In this document: piece by piece, positions 8,404 through 16,363 of the stretch
How positions within the stretch are numbered: position 1 is the first letter of the stretch
Layout: every line of letters starts with the position of its first letter
Source: ZLKRG08 sp964565165
Lineage (GTDB): Bacteria; Actinomycetota; Actinomycetes; Nanopelagicales; Nanopelagicaceae
Length of the DNA stretch: 18,241 nucleotides
Assembly (NCBI GenBank): GCA_964565165.1
Contig: CAZMDJ010000016.1
Location: forward strand, 1 to 18,241
Direction of reading: 5' to 3'
Notes under the pieces: model-generated
The model's input: only the letters and a program-made list of their open reading frames with translations
Told to the model about the DNA's origin: nothing
Databases searched by the model: none
Position numbers and translations under genes: made by a program

Positions 8404-9350
8404 CTCCAGGTACTGTCGACAGTCTTAAACCAGAGCTGTCTAAAGCCCTCGGCATCAAGATCTAGCACCACTTTTGTGCGTGCTGCGCCTGGAATTCGTC
8501 GTGGTTCGATCATTAACTCAAGTCGAGGTCTGCGATCTACAACTGTCATTCCGCGAACTAAACCATGCGCAACTTCTACGCCGACGTCAAAGACCTCTGT
8601 TTTAAGTAGCGCCGGGCGGAGCACTGCTGCAACTGCGCCGTAATCTCCCAAAGTTACGCTCTGCTTTAAACGCTTAATACAAGATTGCAACAACTTACCT
8701 GCAAATTGCGCTGATGCATCAGGGCTCTGCGAAAGTCGAACTGCTTCAGATTCTGAAACCAATGGATGATAGAAGACATCTAAACCATACATCGTGATTG
8801 GAATGCCGCTTCTAAAAACAATATCTGCTGCTTCTGGATCGTGCCAGATATTAAATTCCGCCATCGCAGTTGCATTGCCGACAGATGCAGAGCCACCCAT
8901 TAAGCAGATCTCTTTTAACTTCTTTGCGGAATCTGGATAGGTTGTAATGAAATTAGCGATGTTCGTAAGCGGAGCAACAGGCACCAAAGTAATCTCACCT
9001 GGTTTTGCTTCAACCAAATCTCTCATCAAATCAATGGCGCTACGTGGATCAACTTTGCGATTAGATTGCGGAAGGCCCAAATCTCCCATGCCATCTTCGC
9101 CGTGAATATGTTTTGCATATAGCGGTTCTTCGACAAGTGGTCGTGATGCGCCTACCGCTACAGGAACCTCTCCTGCCCCGGCTGCATCTAAAACAATCAA
9201 AGTATTCTTAACAACTTGCTGCACATTTGTGTTGCCATCTACGCAAGTAATACCAAGTAAATCGACTTCAGAATTCATTGCTGCGAATAACACTGCAAAT
9301 GCATCATCGAAACCGGTATCGACATCAAGAATAATTGGATGCTTCTTCAT
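8400..9350 (-). CDS. Nucleoside hydrolase (inosine/uridine-preferring family)
   Basis: The enzyme hydrolyses the N-glycosidic bond of nucleosides to free base and ribose. The start at 9350 was chosen over an upstream one because the family signature begins at once: PIILDVDTGFDDAF with calcium-binding Asp11, Asp15 and Asp16. The result is 316 residues, the usual length. Other marks: VPVAPLTNIANF, MGGSASVGNATAMAEFNIWHDPEAADIVF, and GDYGAVAAV with the fourth metal-ligand candidate Asp236. The residue before Asp236 is Gly where the protozoal enzymes have a catalytic His, so base specificity may differ. The stop overlaps the convergent ALDH-like gene by a few bases. It diverges from the ribokinase across 31 bp, and the two would act in series: free ribose, then ribose-5-phosphate. 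Confidence 0.92.
   Translation of the reverse strand: MKKHPIILDVDTGFDDAFAVLFAAMNSEVDLLGITCVDGNTNVQQVVKNTLIVLDAAGAGEVPVAVGASRPLVEEPLYAKHIHGEDGMGDLGLPQSNRKVDPRSAIDLMRDLVEAKPGEITLVPVAPLTNIANFITTYPDSAKKLKEICLMGGSASVGNATAMAEFNIWHDPEAADIVFRSGIPITMYGLDVFYHPLVSESEAVRLSQSPDASAQFAGKLLQSCIKRLKQSVTLGDYGAVAAVLRPALLKTEVFDVGVEVAHGLVRGMTVVDRRPRLELMIEPRRIPGAARTKVVLDLDAEGFRQLWFKTVDSTWS
8412..8423. repeat. 12-bp perfect palindrome at the convergent gene ends
   Basis: ACTGTCGACAGT is its own complement and lies 9 bases after the stop of the ALDH-like gene, inside the last codons of the nucleoside hydrolase (coding for Thr-Val-Asp-Ser near its C-terminus). With no loop and no T-run it is a poor terminator. It may be a protein-binding site or chance; no second copy was noticed in this window. 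Confidence 0.4.
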
Positions 9351-9374
9351 AATTCGGAAGTCTAACCATAGAAT
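9346..9374 (+). promoter_or_regulatory. Putative leaderless promoter of the ribokinase gene
   Basis: A -10-like TAGAAT (9369-9374) ends 7 nt before the ATG at 9382, placing the expected transcription start at or next to the A of the start codon. A -35-like TTCATA (9346-9351) lies 17 nt upstream and overlaps the start codon of the divergent nucleoside hydrolase. No Shine-Dalgarno is visible, consistent with a leaderless mRNA, which is common in actinobacteria. The motifs are short and the call is inference. Confidence 0.45.
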
Positions 9375-9386
9375 TGCAGATATGAA
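9359..9386 (-). promoter_or_regulatory. Putative leaderless promoter of the nucleoside hydrolase gene
   Basis: On the - strand, TAGACT (9364-9359) ends 8 nt before the start codon at 9350. A -35-like TTCATA (9386-9381) lies 16 nt upstream and overlaps the ATG of ribokinase. There is no room for a leader with a ribosome site. It mirrors the ribokinase promoter on the other strand. Inference from short motifs. Confidence 0.4.
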
Positions 9387-10224
9387 GAGGCCCGTAATCG
9401 CTGTCGTCGGTAGCTCAATGATGGATTTAACTGCGTATGCAGATGTACTTCCAGGGCCAGGCGAAACCCTAGTTGGTAAGCAATTTACAACGGGTTTTGG
9501 CGGTAAAGGCGCCAATCAGGCAGTGATGGCAGCAATCGCTGGTGCGGATGTTTATTTCGTCGGCAAGATTGGTAAAGATGTTTTTGGTGACTCTTTTCTT
9601 GAGAATTTTAAGAACCGCGGCATAAATGCTAAGTATGTCGAACGTGATGATGAACCATCTGGCGTTGCACATATCTGGGTAGATGGCACTGGCGAAAATC
9701 GCATCATCATTATTCCTGGCGCCAACCATAAGATTGATAAAGCAAAAGCTGCGGAAGCGATCGCAGAGATTCCAGATTTGGATATCGGGATTGGCCAATG
9801 CGAAATTAAACAAGAGGTAACGCTTGCGGCATTTAAAGCTGCTAAAACAAGAGGTGCAACCACGATACTTAACCCTGCACCTTTTGAACCACTTAGTGAT
9901 GAGTTAATTGCACATTGCGATTGGATTATTCCTAACGAAACTGAATATGCATCCCTCGGTCAGATCAGTGCAAATATACTTTTAACTGAAGGCGAGAAAG
10001 GTGTGCACCATTTAAATACAGGTCTAAGAGTTGCTGCCCTTAAAGTAACTCCAGTTGATACTACTGGTGCAGGAGATAGCTTTGTAGGAGCTTTTGCTTC
10101 GAAGCTACATGAAGGTGCAGAGGTTGCAATGAAGTTCGGGTGCGCTGCAGCTGGTTTAAGCGTTACCAAGAAAGGTGCGCAGAGCTCATATCCAACTTAT
10201 GAAGAGATTGCGACGCTTTCGTAG
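9382..10224 (+). CDS. rbsK: Ribokinase (PfkB family sugar kinase)
   Basis: This 280-residue PfkB-family kinase phosphorylates ribose, or a nucleoside or related sugar, with ATP. The start at 9382 was chosen because the family N-terminus VIAVVGSSMMDL begins there; the open frame extends further upstream but only as the shadow of the opposite gene. Seen: Asp15 in the sugar-binding MMDL, first signature GGKGANQA at 40-47, NPAPFEPL, IPNETE, and second signature DTTGAGDSFVGAF with catalytic base Asp232 and the anion hole GAGD. It is slightly shorter than E. coli RbsK (~309). Its divergent neighbour releases ribose, which supports ribokinase over other PfkB activities, but ribosylpyrimidine or nucleoside kinase activity cannot be excluded. 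The 3' end overlaps the convergent P450 gene by 28 nt. Confidence 0.9.
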   Translation: MKRPVIAVVGSSMMDLTAYADVLPGPGETLVGKQFTTGFGGKGANQAVMAAIAGADVYFVGKIGKDVFGDSFLENFKNRGINAKYVERDDEPSGVAHIWVDGTGENRIIIIPGANHKIDKAKAAEAIAEIPDLDIGIGQCEIKQEVTLAAFKAAKTRGATTILNPAPFEPLSDELIAHCDWIIPNETEYASLGQISANILLTEGEKGVHHLNTGLRVAALKVTPVDTTGAGDSFVGAFASKLHEGAEVAMKFGCAAAGLSVTKKGAQSSYPTYEEIATLS

Positions 10225-11372
10225 CCACGTAATACAAATGTCGGGCGACGTACTGGATCGCTTGCAATCTGCATATTTGGAAATGCTTTAACTAATTTCG
10301 GAAGTGCAATTCCCATTTCAAGTCGAGCAAGTGGTCCACCCAAACAGAAATGAATACCGGCGCCAAAGCCAATATGTGGATTTGGATCACGGGTAATATC
10401 CATTTGATCTGAATTTACGAAATGGTTCTCGTCGCGGTTAGCAGAACCCAATAAAGAGGCTATTTTCTGACCCTTTTTAATCTCTACCCCACCGACTTCA
10501 GTATCTGCAGTCGCGGTTCGTTCGAAAAGGTGAAGCGGTGCATCAAATCGAAGAAATTCCTCGACAGCTGTTGCAGCGAGATCATCTGGATGTGCGCGTA
10601 GTAACTCGTATTGATCTTTACGTTCCAATAGCGAGACCATGCCATTACCAAATCCGTTAACGCTAGCTTCGTGACCAGCATTAAGCAGAAGTACACAAGT
10701 AGCAATTAACTCTTGCGCATTTAGCTTCTCGCCCTGCTCTTCAACTCGAACTAAATCTGTAATTAAATCGTTTCCTGGTTTTACCTTGCGCTCATCTGCA
10801 AGTCTCTGAACATAGTCAGCAAACTCTCCAGCAGCTTTCTTCGCTTCCGCCTGAACCTGTTCGGATGGATTAACTTCATACATTTTTACAATTGCCTGCG
10901 ACCAAGGGCGAAGTAGATATTCATCTTCCTCTGGGAATCCAAGCATTGCCACAATAACTTTTACCGGGAGTGGTTCAGCGAAATCTGCAATTAGATCGAA
11001 GTTGCCGCCCTTCTTCTGGATATCTGCAATCAGCCCATCGACAATCTTGTTAATGATGTCGCGTTGGCTTTCGATAATGTTCTTGTTAAATGCCTTAGAA
11101 ACCAGAGCGCGTAAGCGTGTGTGCTTTGGTGGCTCTGAATCCAGAATCGAATCTGCGTGCAACCAATTAAATGTCGCCCACTCTGATTCAGGTTCGCGTG
11201 CTTTAAAGATTCGACCTAGTGATTTATTGCGAAGTACCGCATTGGCATCTTCGTATTTAGCCGCAAGAAACATCTGAGTCTCTTCATGCCATATTGGCTT
11301 ACCCGCGCTTCGTAACTTTGCTAGGTGCGGATATGGATCTACCAAGAAATCTTTATCGTTAAAGTTGATCAT
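10197..11372 (-). CDS. Cytochrome P450
   Basis: This soluble bacterial class I-type P450 has 391 residues, normal length, no membrane anchor, and would need separate ferredoxin and reductase partners, none of which is seen here. Marks in order: C-helix region HTRLRALVSKAF (84-95), I-helix NAGHEAS (231-237), K-helix ExxR as Glu272 to Arg275, and heme loop FGAGIHFCLGG with the axial cysteine Cys343. In the I-helix the usual Thr after the acid is Ala236, a variant of the oxygen-activation pair, with Ser237 next. A ribosome site AGGAG lies 6 nt before the ATG. The start overlaps the add stop by 14 nt, so it is the last gene of the nucleoside operon. The substrate is unknown; its place suggests, without proof, a nucleoside, base or a molecule taken up with them. 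Confidence 0.94.
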   Translation of the reverse strand: MINFNDKDFLVDPYPHLAKLRSAGKPIWHEETQMFLAAKYEDANAVLRNKSLGRIFKAREPESEWATFNWLHADSILDSEPPKHTRLRALVSKAFNKNIIESQRDIINKIVDGLIADIQKKGGNFDLIADFAEPLPVKVIVAMLGFPEEDEYLLRPWSQAIVKMYEVNPSEQVQAEAKKAAGEFADYVQRLADERKVKPGNDLITDLVRVEEQGEKLNAQELIATCVLLLNAGHEASVNGFGNGMVSLLERKDQYELLRAHPDDLAATAVEEFLRFDAPLHLFERTATADTEVGGVEIKKGQKIASLLGSANRDENHFVNSDQMDITRDPNPHIGFGAGIHFCLGGPLARLEMGIALPKLVKAFPNMQIASDPVRRPTFVLRGYESVAISS

Positions 11373-12366
11373 AACCCGCTCCTATTCGCTTTAAATATTC
11401 GCTCTTATCGTCAATAAAAGCTGCGTTCATTGCATTTACGGTTAACTCTCTAAATTCAGGCGCTCCCCAGCCAAATGCTTTGGCACACTCTGAGAATTCG
11501 TGACTCATGCTGGTGCGACTCATTAAACGGTTATCAGTGTTAATGCCTACGTTAAAGCCCAAATCAAATAAACGTTCAATTGGGTGGTGGGCATACGTGT
11601 CAGCAACTCCTGTTTGCAAATTTGAACTTGGCGCAACTTCTAAATGTATTTGCTCATCGAGAATTTGTTTCGCGATTCGACCATTCGGTAAATCTTCAAC
11701 AATCCTTACGCCGTGCCCGATTCTTTTGGCACCACATGCGTTCAATGCAAGATCTATTGAATGTGGTCCATCTGCTTCACCGGCGTGAATTGTGAATGGA
11801 ATATCGTGACGTTTTAAATAATCAAAAGTTTCTTTTTGAAGAGTTGGCGCAAATCCCTTTTCAGGTCCTGCGATATCGAAGCTCACAACGCCTTTATCGC
11901 GATATTTCACAACCAACTCCGCCACTTCTTGTGACTTATCAAGTTGGCGCATTCCGCAAAGTATGGTGTTAACTTTCAAGCCGGTAGCAACTTCGCCTTG
12001 GCGGTAACCCTCAAGCATCGCTTCGGTTACGCCCGCCATGGTTAAACCTTTTTTAGTAAACTGTTCTGGAGCTACGCGGACTTCTGCATATATGACGCCG
12101 TCATTATGTAAATCAAGCACTGTTTCTTTTGCCACTCGGACAATATCTTCTTCACGTTGCATCACGGCAATGGTGTGATCAAAAGTCTCTAAGTATCGAA
12201 CCAAAGAACCAGAATCACATGCCTCATGGAACCAATCAGCTAATTGAGTTACGTTATAAGTTGGAAGTTCCTGATAACCAATCTCTTCGGCAATTTCAAT
12301 AATTGTCTCTGGTCTTAAGCCACCATCTAAATGATCGTGCAGTAAAACCTTTGGATATTTAATCAA
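11359..12366 (-). CDS. add: Adenosine deaminase
   Basis: This 335-residue amidohydrolase-fold enzyme deaminates (deoxy)adenosine to (deoxy)inosine. Zinc and catalytic marks: LLHDHLDGGLRPET with His10 and His12, TIHAGEADGP with His194 and catalytic Glu197, RIGHGVR with His218, APSSNLQTG, and INTDNRLMS with metal ligand Asp278. The residue after Asp278 is Asn279, where mouse/human and E. coli enzymes have a second Asp that touches the purine; I recall the TDNRLMS form as usual in actinobacterial Add. The start is TTG, with the deoA stop inside the same 4 bases (TTGA), so translation is coupled. Its product inosine fits the nucleoside hydrolase nearby. Confidence 0.93.
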   Translation of the reverse strand: MIKYPKVLLHDHLDGGLRPETIIEIAEEIGYQELPTYNVTQLADWFHEACDSGSLVRYLETFDHTIAVMQREEDIVRVAKETVLDLHNDGVIYAEVRVAPEQFTKKGLTMAGVTEAMLEGYRQGEVATGLKVNTILCGMRQLDKSQEVAELVVKYRDKGVVSFDIAGPEKGFAPTLQKETFDYLKRHDIPFTIHAGEADGPHSIDLALNACGAKRIGHGVRIVEDLPNGRIAKQILDEQIHLEVAPSSNLQTGVADTYAHHPIERLFDLGFNVGINTDNRLMSRTSMSHEFSECAKAFGWGAPEFRELTVNAMNAAFIDDKSEYLKRIGAGYDQL

Positions 12367-13643
12367 CCGATACGCTCCAAAACCAGCGGTAGACGCTGAT
12401 AATTTGAATCTAATTCAACTGCGCCTTGAAGTGATTCCTCTGCGCGTGCAAAGAGTTCTGGCTTATCTGTATGCAATGTAAATAGTGGTTGGCCAGCTTT
12501 AACAGTTTCCCCTGGCTTTGCGTGGATTTCGATTCCAGCGCCAAGTTGTAACTGTTCGCCCTGCTTAGAACGACCCGCTCCTAAACGCCAAGCAGCGATA
12601 CCAACTTTAAGTGCATCCATGCGAGTTAATGTTCCACTCTGCTCTGCATTGATAACTAACTTCTCTTTTGCAACTGGTAACGCGCCATCTGGATCACCAT
12701 TCTGTGCGCTAATCATGCGGCGCCAGCGATCCATAGCTTTGCCATTCTTTAAATTATCTGCAGGATCAACGCCCTTAATTCCGGCAAGTTCTAACATTTC
12801 ACGCGCAAGTAGAACTGTAAGTTCGACAACATCTGCAGGTCCGCCACCAGCTAAGACCTCAACTGATTCGCGAACTTCAAGTGCATTACCTGCAGTTAAA
12901 CCAAGTGGCACATCCATCGCAGTAATTAGAGCGCGAATATTTACTCCTGCACTCTTACCAATTTCAACCATTACAGTTGCTAGTTCGCGCGCCTTAACTG
13001 GATCGCTCATAAATGCACCGCTACCGGTCTTAACATCAAGAACTAATGAACCTGTTCCCTCTGCAATCTTCTTGCTCATGATTGATGATGCGATTAAAGG
13101 GATGGCTTCAACGGTCGCAGTTACATCGCGAAGCGCATAAAGTTTCTTATCCGCAGGCGCTAAACCAGTACCTGCTGCGCAGATAACTCCGCCAGTATCT
13201 TTAATTACCTTTAACATCTCTTCGTTAGATAGCGATGCTTTCCAACCTGGAATTGATTCCAGCTTATCTAAAGTTCCGCCAGTATGGCCCAAACCGCGAC
13301 CTGAGAGCTGCGGAACCGCTGCACCACAAGATGCCACTAAGGGCACCAATGGGAGCGTAATTTTGTCGCCTACGCCGCCAGTTGAGTGTTTATCAACGGT
13401 TGGGCGATCTAGCATCGACCAATTCATACGTTCGCCGCTTCGGATCATGGCATCGGTCCAGCGGCTAATTTCGTGGCGCTCCATGCCATTTAAAAGAATT
13501 GCCATGGCCAGAGCAGACATCTGTTCGTCAGCGACTACTCCACGGGTATATGCATCGACTACCCAATCAATTTGATCATCGTTTAGAACATTACGATCGC
13601 GTTTTAACGCGATGATCTCAGGTGCGGTGTAACGCTCGGTCAT
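12363..13643 (-). CDS. deoA: Thymidine (pyrimidine-nucleoside) phosphorylase
   Basis: DeoA phosphorolyses thymidine or deoxyuridine, and in the pyrimidine-nucleoside type also uridine, to base and pentose-1-phosphate. It has 426 residues, normal for the family. Seen: the phosphate-binding KHSTGGVGDK at 85-94, with His86 at the catalytic histidine position; the family signature SGRGLGHTGGTLDK at 114-127; DVKTGSGAFM; and a C-terminal swivelling domain with GAGIEIHAKPGETV. It overlaps cdd by 4 nt and add by 3 nt. Its deoxyribose-1-phosphate would feed the mutase and DeoC encoded in the left block. Whether it accepts uridine cannot be told from sequence, which matters because no uridine phosphorylase is seen here. 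Confidence 0.95.
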   Translation of the reverse strand: MTERYTAPEIIALKRDRNVLNDDQIDWVVDAYTRGVVADEQMSALAMAILLNGMERHEISRWTDAMIRSGERMNWSMLDRPTVDKHSTGGVGDKITLPLVPLVASCGAAVPQLSGRGLGHTGGTLDKLESIPGWKASLSNEEMLKVIKDTGGVICAAGTGLAPADKKLYALRDVTATVEAIPLIASSIMSKKIAEGTGSLVLDVKTGSGAFMSDPVKARELATVMVEIGKSAGVNIRALITAMDVPLGLTAGNALEVRESVEVLAGGGPADVVELTVLLAREMLELAGIKGVDPADNLKNGKAMDRWRRMISAQNGDPDGALPVAKEKLVINAEQSGTLTRMDALKVGIAAWRLGAGRSKQGEQLQLGAGIEIHAKPGETVKAGQPLFTLHTDKPELFARAEESLQGAVELDSNYQRLPLVLERIG

Positions 13644-14026
13644 TTGAGATCGTCAGGACCAAATGCCCAGGGAAGCATCTCTGACATCTTCTTTGGACCT
13701 TCTGGCGTCATTAATAACGCTTCTGGTCCACCATGTTCGAATAGCAACTGACGACAACGTCCGCATGGCGCTAAGAAATTTGTATCTCCACCAACGCAGA
13801 CAATGGCAATTAATTTTCCGCCACCAGTTGTAGCTAAGTTAGAAACTAAACCGCATTCAGCACAGAGCCCTACTCCGTATGAAGCATTTTCGACATTGCA
13901 ACCTTGAACGATGCGACCATCGTTAACAAGTGCTGCTACTCCAACTGGAAAGTTTGAGTAAGGCGCATAAGCCTTCTTCATTGCGCTAATTGCGCGTTGA
14001 TGAATCTCTTCCCAGTTAATTTCCAT
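13640..14026 (-). CDS. cdd: Cytidine deaminase, homotetrameric type
   Basis: This 128-residue zinc enzyme converts cytidine and deoxycytidine to uridine and deoxyuridine. Seen: substrate-binding NVENASYG (44-51), LCAEC with zinc ligand Cys55 and proton-shuttle Glu57, and PCGRCRQ with zinc ligands Cys88 and Cys91. Three-cysteine zinc binding and the short length mark the tetrameric class rather than the longer E. coli dimeric type. It sits between permease 2 (1-nt overlap) and deoA (4-nt overlap), directly supplying DeoA with deoxyuridine. Confidence 0.95.
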   Translation of the reverse strand: MEINWEEIHQRAISAMKKAYAPYSNFPVGVAALVNDGRIVQGCNVENASYGVGLCAECGLVSNLATTGGGKLIAIVCVGGDTNFLAPCGRCRQLLFEHGGPEALLMTPEGPKKMSEMLPWAFGPDDLK

Positions 14027-15267
14027 TACTTGCTGCCACCTCTGCGATAAGGAACGCCATCAGCAGCTGGCATACGAAGACGTTGCGTTCCAAGTCCAAG
14101 TACAAGTAGCGTCATTACATATGGTGTCATTGTTACGAATTGTCCAGGAAGCTGATCAATTCCATAATAAAGAGCGATTGCCAAGATTGAGATTGCGAGG
14201 CTGACTCCGACAGTTACAAACTTCTTCTTACGGAAGTTAAGAATTGCAAAGGCAACCATCGCAACAGCAACCAACATAAGTAGCGCATGTACCGCAGCTG
14301 AATCGCGAAGTTGAAGCGCATCAGCGAAACCAAATAGCGCAGCGCCTGACATCAAGCCACCTGGACGCCAGTTGCCGAAGATCAGAGCTGCAAGACCGAT
14401 ATAACCACGGCCGCCTGTTTGAGCTTCCTGATAGTGATTTGCAGCGACAATCGCTAGATATGCGCCGCCTAAACCTGCGAAACCACCAGAGATTAATACG
14501 CCTGCATATTTCATCTTGTAGACATTAACGCCTAGAGACTCAGCAGCAGTTGGAGCTTCACCAGCGCTTCGTAAACGTAGACCGAAAGCGGTATGCCATA
14601 AGAACCAATATGAAAGTGGAACCAACGCCATTGCAATCATGGTTACATATGAAACTTCTCCGGTTAAGCCGCGAAGAATTGCAAAGGTATCTGAAATCAG
14701 GAACCAATTCTTATGTGCAATATTTCCCAAAATATCTGGGCTATGCCAACCAAAGAAAGTTCCACCAGAGAGAATTGGTAACCCATTTGTTCCGATAGTT
14801 TCAACATCTGGTGATTGGGATGGTCCAAGCCATGAACCATTCTTATAGAGAATTGTTGAGAAGTATCGAACAAGACCTGCAGCGATAATATTTACTGCAA
14901 CACCAGATACAACGTGATCAACTCCGAAACCAACTGTTGCAATCGCATGAATTAACGCGCCAACAGCGCCCATGAAGATACCTGCAACTAAACCTGCCCA
15001 TGGGCCGTGTTTAGAGCCGATAAATCCACCGCCCCATGCGCCCATCATCATCATTCCCTCAAGGCCAATATTTACAACACCTGATCGCTCTGAGAAGAGA
15101 CCGCCGAGTGCTGCCATTGCAATTGGAACAGAGAGCAAGAGCGCAGCTGATGCAGTGCCGATACTTGTTAAATCAGATGCACCGGTGATTAAGCGAATTG
15201 TTGAGAGCGAGAAGATAAGTCCGAATGCATAGAAAGCAAGACGAGCTGGCTTAGCTAAATTACGCAT
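14026..15267 (-). CDS. ABC transporter permease 2, nucleoside (BMP-type) importer
   Basis: This 413-residue hydrophobic integral membrane protein is of the branched-chain-amino-acid/ribose/nucleoside permease superfamily, similar in outline to the NupQ/YufQ member of B. subtilis NupNOPQ. Hydrophobic stretches indicate about ten membrane segments. The family segment GVVNIGLEGMMMMGAW (around residues 63-78) is clear, as is the later LRSAGEAPTAAESLGVNVYKMKYAGV loop that couples to the ATPase (split here only by my reading). It overlaps permease 1 by 8 nt and cdd by 1 nt. Together with permease 1 it would form the transmembrane channel. Nucleosides as cargo are inferred from the surrounding catabolic genes. 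Confidence 0.92.
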   Translation of the reverse strand: MRNLAKPARLAFYAFGLIFSLSTIRLITGASDLTSIGTASAALLLSVPIAMAALGGLFSERSGVVNIGLEGMMMMGAWGGGFIGSKHGPWAGLVAGIFMGAVGALIHAIATVGFGVDHVVSGVAVNIIAAGLVRYFSTILYKNGSWLGPSQSPDVETIGTNGLPILSGGTFFGWHSPDILGNIAHKNWFLISDTFAILRGLTGEVSYVTMIAMALVPLSYWFLWHTAFGLRLRSAGEAPTAAESLGVNVYKMKYAGVLISGGFAGLGGAYLAIVAANHYQEAQTGGRGYIGLAALIFGNWRPGGLMSGAALFGFADALQLRDSAAVHALLMLVAVAMVAFAILNFRKKKFVTVGVSLAISILAIALYYGIDQLPGQFVTMTPYVMTLLVLGLGTQRLRMPAADGVPYRRGGSK

Positions 15268-16363
15268 GAGCCACCGCCTTTGCTAATTCATTAGAGACTA
15301 CTTTGACGCGGTACCTGCTAACTACTTCATAAGCAATCACTGAACTCAAGAGAATTGCACCTTGCATAATGAAATAAGTTTCAGGCGCGATATCAATAAG
15401 TTCGAGAGAACGTGATGAAACTTCAAGGAATGAGAAGAGCAGGCTTGCAAATGCCATTCCGACTGCGCCATTTCGACCAAGTAGCGCCACTGCGATTGCA
15501 GAGAAGCCAAGACCGGCACGGAAACCCATGTTGTAAGCGTGTGTTTCCGCCAAAATCGTCGGAAGTCCTGAAAGCCCTGCGATCGCTCCTGATGAGATCA
15601 TCGCAACCACAATCATCTTCTTTGAGTGCACGGCTCTTTGTCGGGCAGCAATTGGATTGATACCTGATGCGCGAAGTTCGAAACCGAATCGAGTGCGATT
15701 GACGATCCACCAGAAAGCAATTCCAAGAACGATTGCAACTGCAAACATTCCATAAATTGCACGACCCTGAGTTTCAGCCTTATCGAAAAGGCTGGTTAGG
15801 AAAGTTAAATTTGGCATCCAACCTGAGGTTGGAAGAGTTGCGGTAGATAAGTTATTTGAACCTTCTACCTTTACCGAAAAGTATGTTGAGTATAGATATG
15901 CGCTAAATCCAGCAGCGATGCTGTTGAGCATGATGGTTGAGATAACTTCATTGATACCGCGCTTTACCTTCAAAATTCCGGCAATAGCTGCCCATAGACC
16001 GCCAACAGTCATCGCAATTAAGAAGATTGCGAGAATATGTAGCACTGGCGGCAAGGTAAACATTGCACCTAAATACATTGAAAAGAGCGCAGCTAAACGT
16101 AATTGTCCTTCAACACCGATATTAAATAGACCAGCGCGGAAGGTAATCGCAATCGCGATAGCTGCGATGTAATAAGAGGTCGCTGAATTTAGCGCTTCAA
16201 TTACCGAGCTAGTTGTTGAACCAAATTCCCACATGGTCTGAAATGCTGAGATAGGTGACTTCTTTGTTGCAAGAAGTGCCAAACTTGAAATTAGAAGCGA
16301 GACAATCGCTGCAGATACCGGCGCTGCTAGCGCCAAGCCAATCTTCTTAGGATTTATTTTCAC
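15260..16363 (-). CDS. ABC transporter permease 1, nucleoside (BMP-type) importer
   Basis: This 367-residue membrane protein of the same superfamily, comparable to NupP/YufP, starts at GTG (16363-16361) overlapping the ATPase stop (GTGA). Features: an N-terminal membrane anchor (residues ~8-32), the family segment AGLFNIGVEGQLRLAALF near residue 100, a glycine-rich helix region, and the cytoplasmic coupling motif ELRASGINPIAARQRAV near residue 230. A long periplasmic-side loop around 165-190 holds the polar VEGSNNLST segment. Heterodimer with permease 2 is expected for this family. Confidence 0.92.
   Translation of the reverse strand: MKINPKKIGLALAAPVSAAIVSLLISSLALLATKKSPISAFQTMWEFGSTTSSVIEALNSATSYYIAAIAIAITFRAGLFNIGVEGQLRLAALFSMYLGAMFTLPPVLHILAIFLIAMTVGGLWAAIAGILKVKRGINEVISTIMLNSIAAGFSAYLYSTYFSVKVEGSNNLSTATLPTSGWMPNLTFLTSLFDKAETQGRAIYGMFAVAIVLGIAFWWIVNRTRFGFELRASGINPIAARQRAVHSKKMIVVAMISSGAIAGLSGLPTILAETHAYNMGFRAGLGFSAIAVALLGRNGAVGMAFASLLFSFLEVSSRSLELIDIAPETYFIMQGAILLSSVIAYEVVSRYRVKVVSNELAKAVAHA

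Noticed and set aside
8412..8423. 12-bp palindrome as a terminator for the left operon
   Set aside because: It has no loop-forming spacer and no T-run, and lies within coding sequence; kept only as a low-confidence repeat.
9229..9381. 51-residue upstream extension of ribokinase
   Set aside because: It is antisense to the nucleoside hydrolase coding start; the PfkB-family N-terminus begins at 9382.
9351..9515. Longer N-terminus (55 extra residues) for the nucleoside hydrolase
   Set aside because: It would read through the opposite ribokinase start and add a sequence unlike the family; the conserved DVDTGFDD motif begins right after the ATG at 9350.
12619..13140. 173-codon + strand frame inside deoA
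   Set aside because: It is antisense to a well-conserved gene, Ser/Ala/Thr-rich, with no recognisable domain; a codon-bias shadow.
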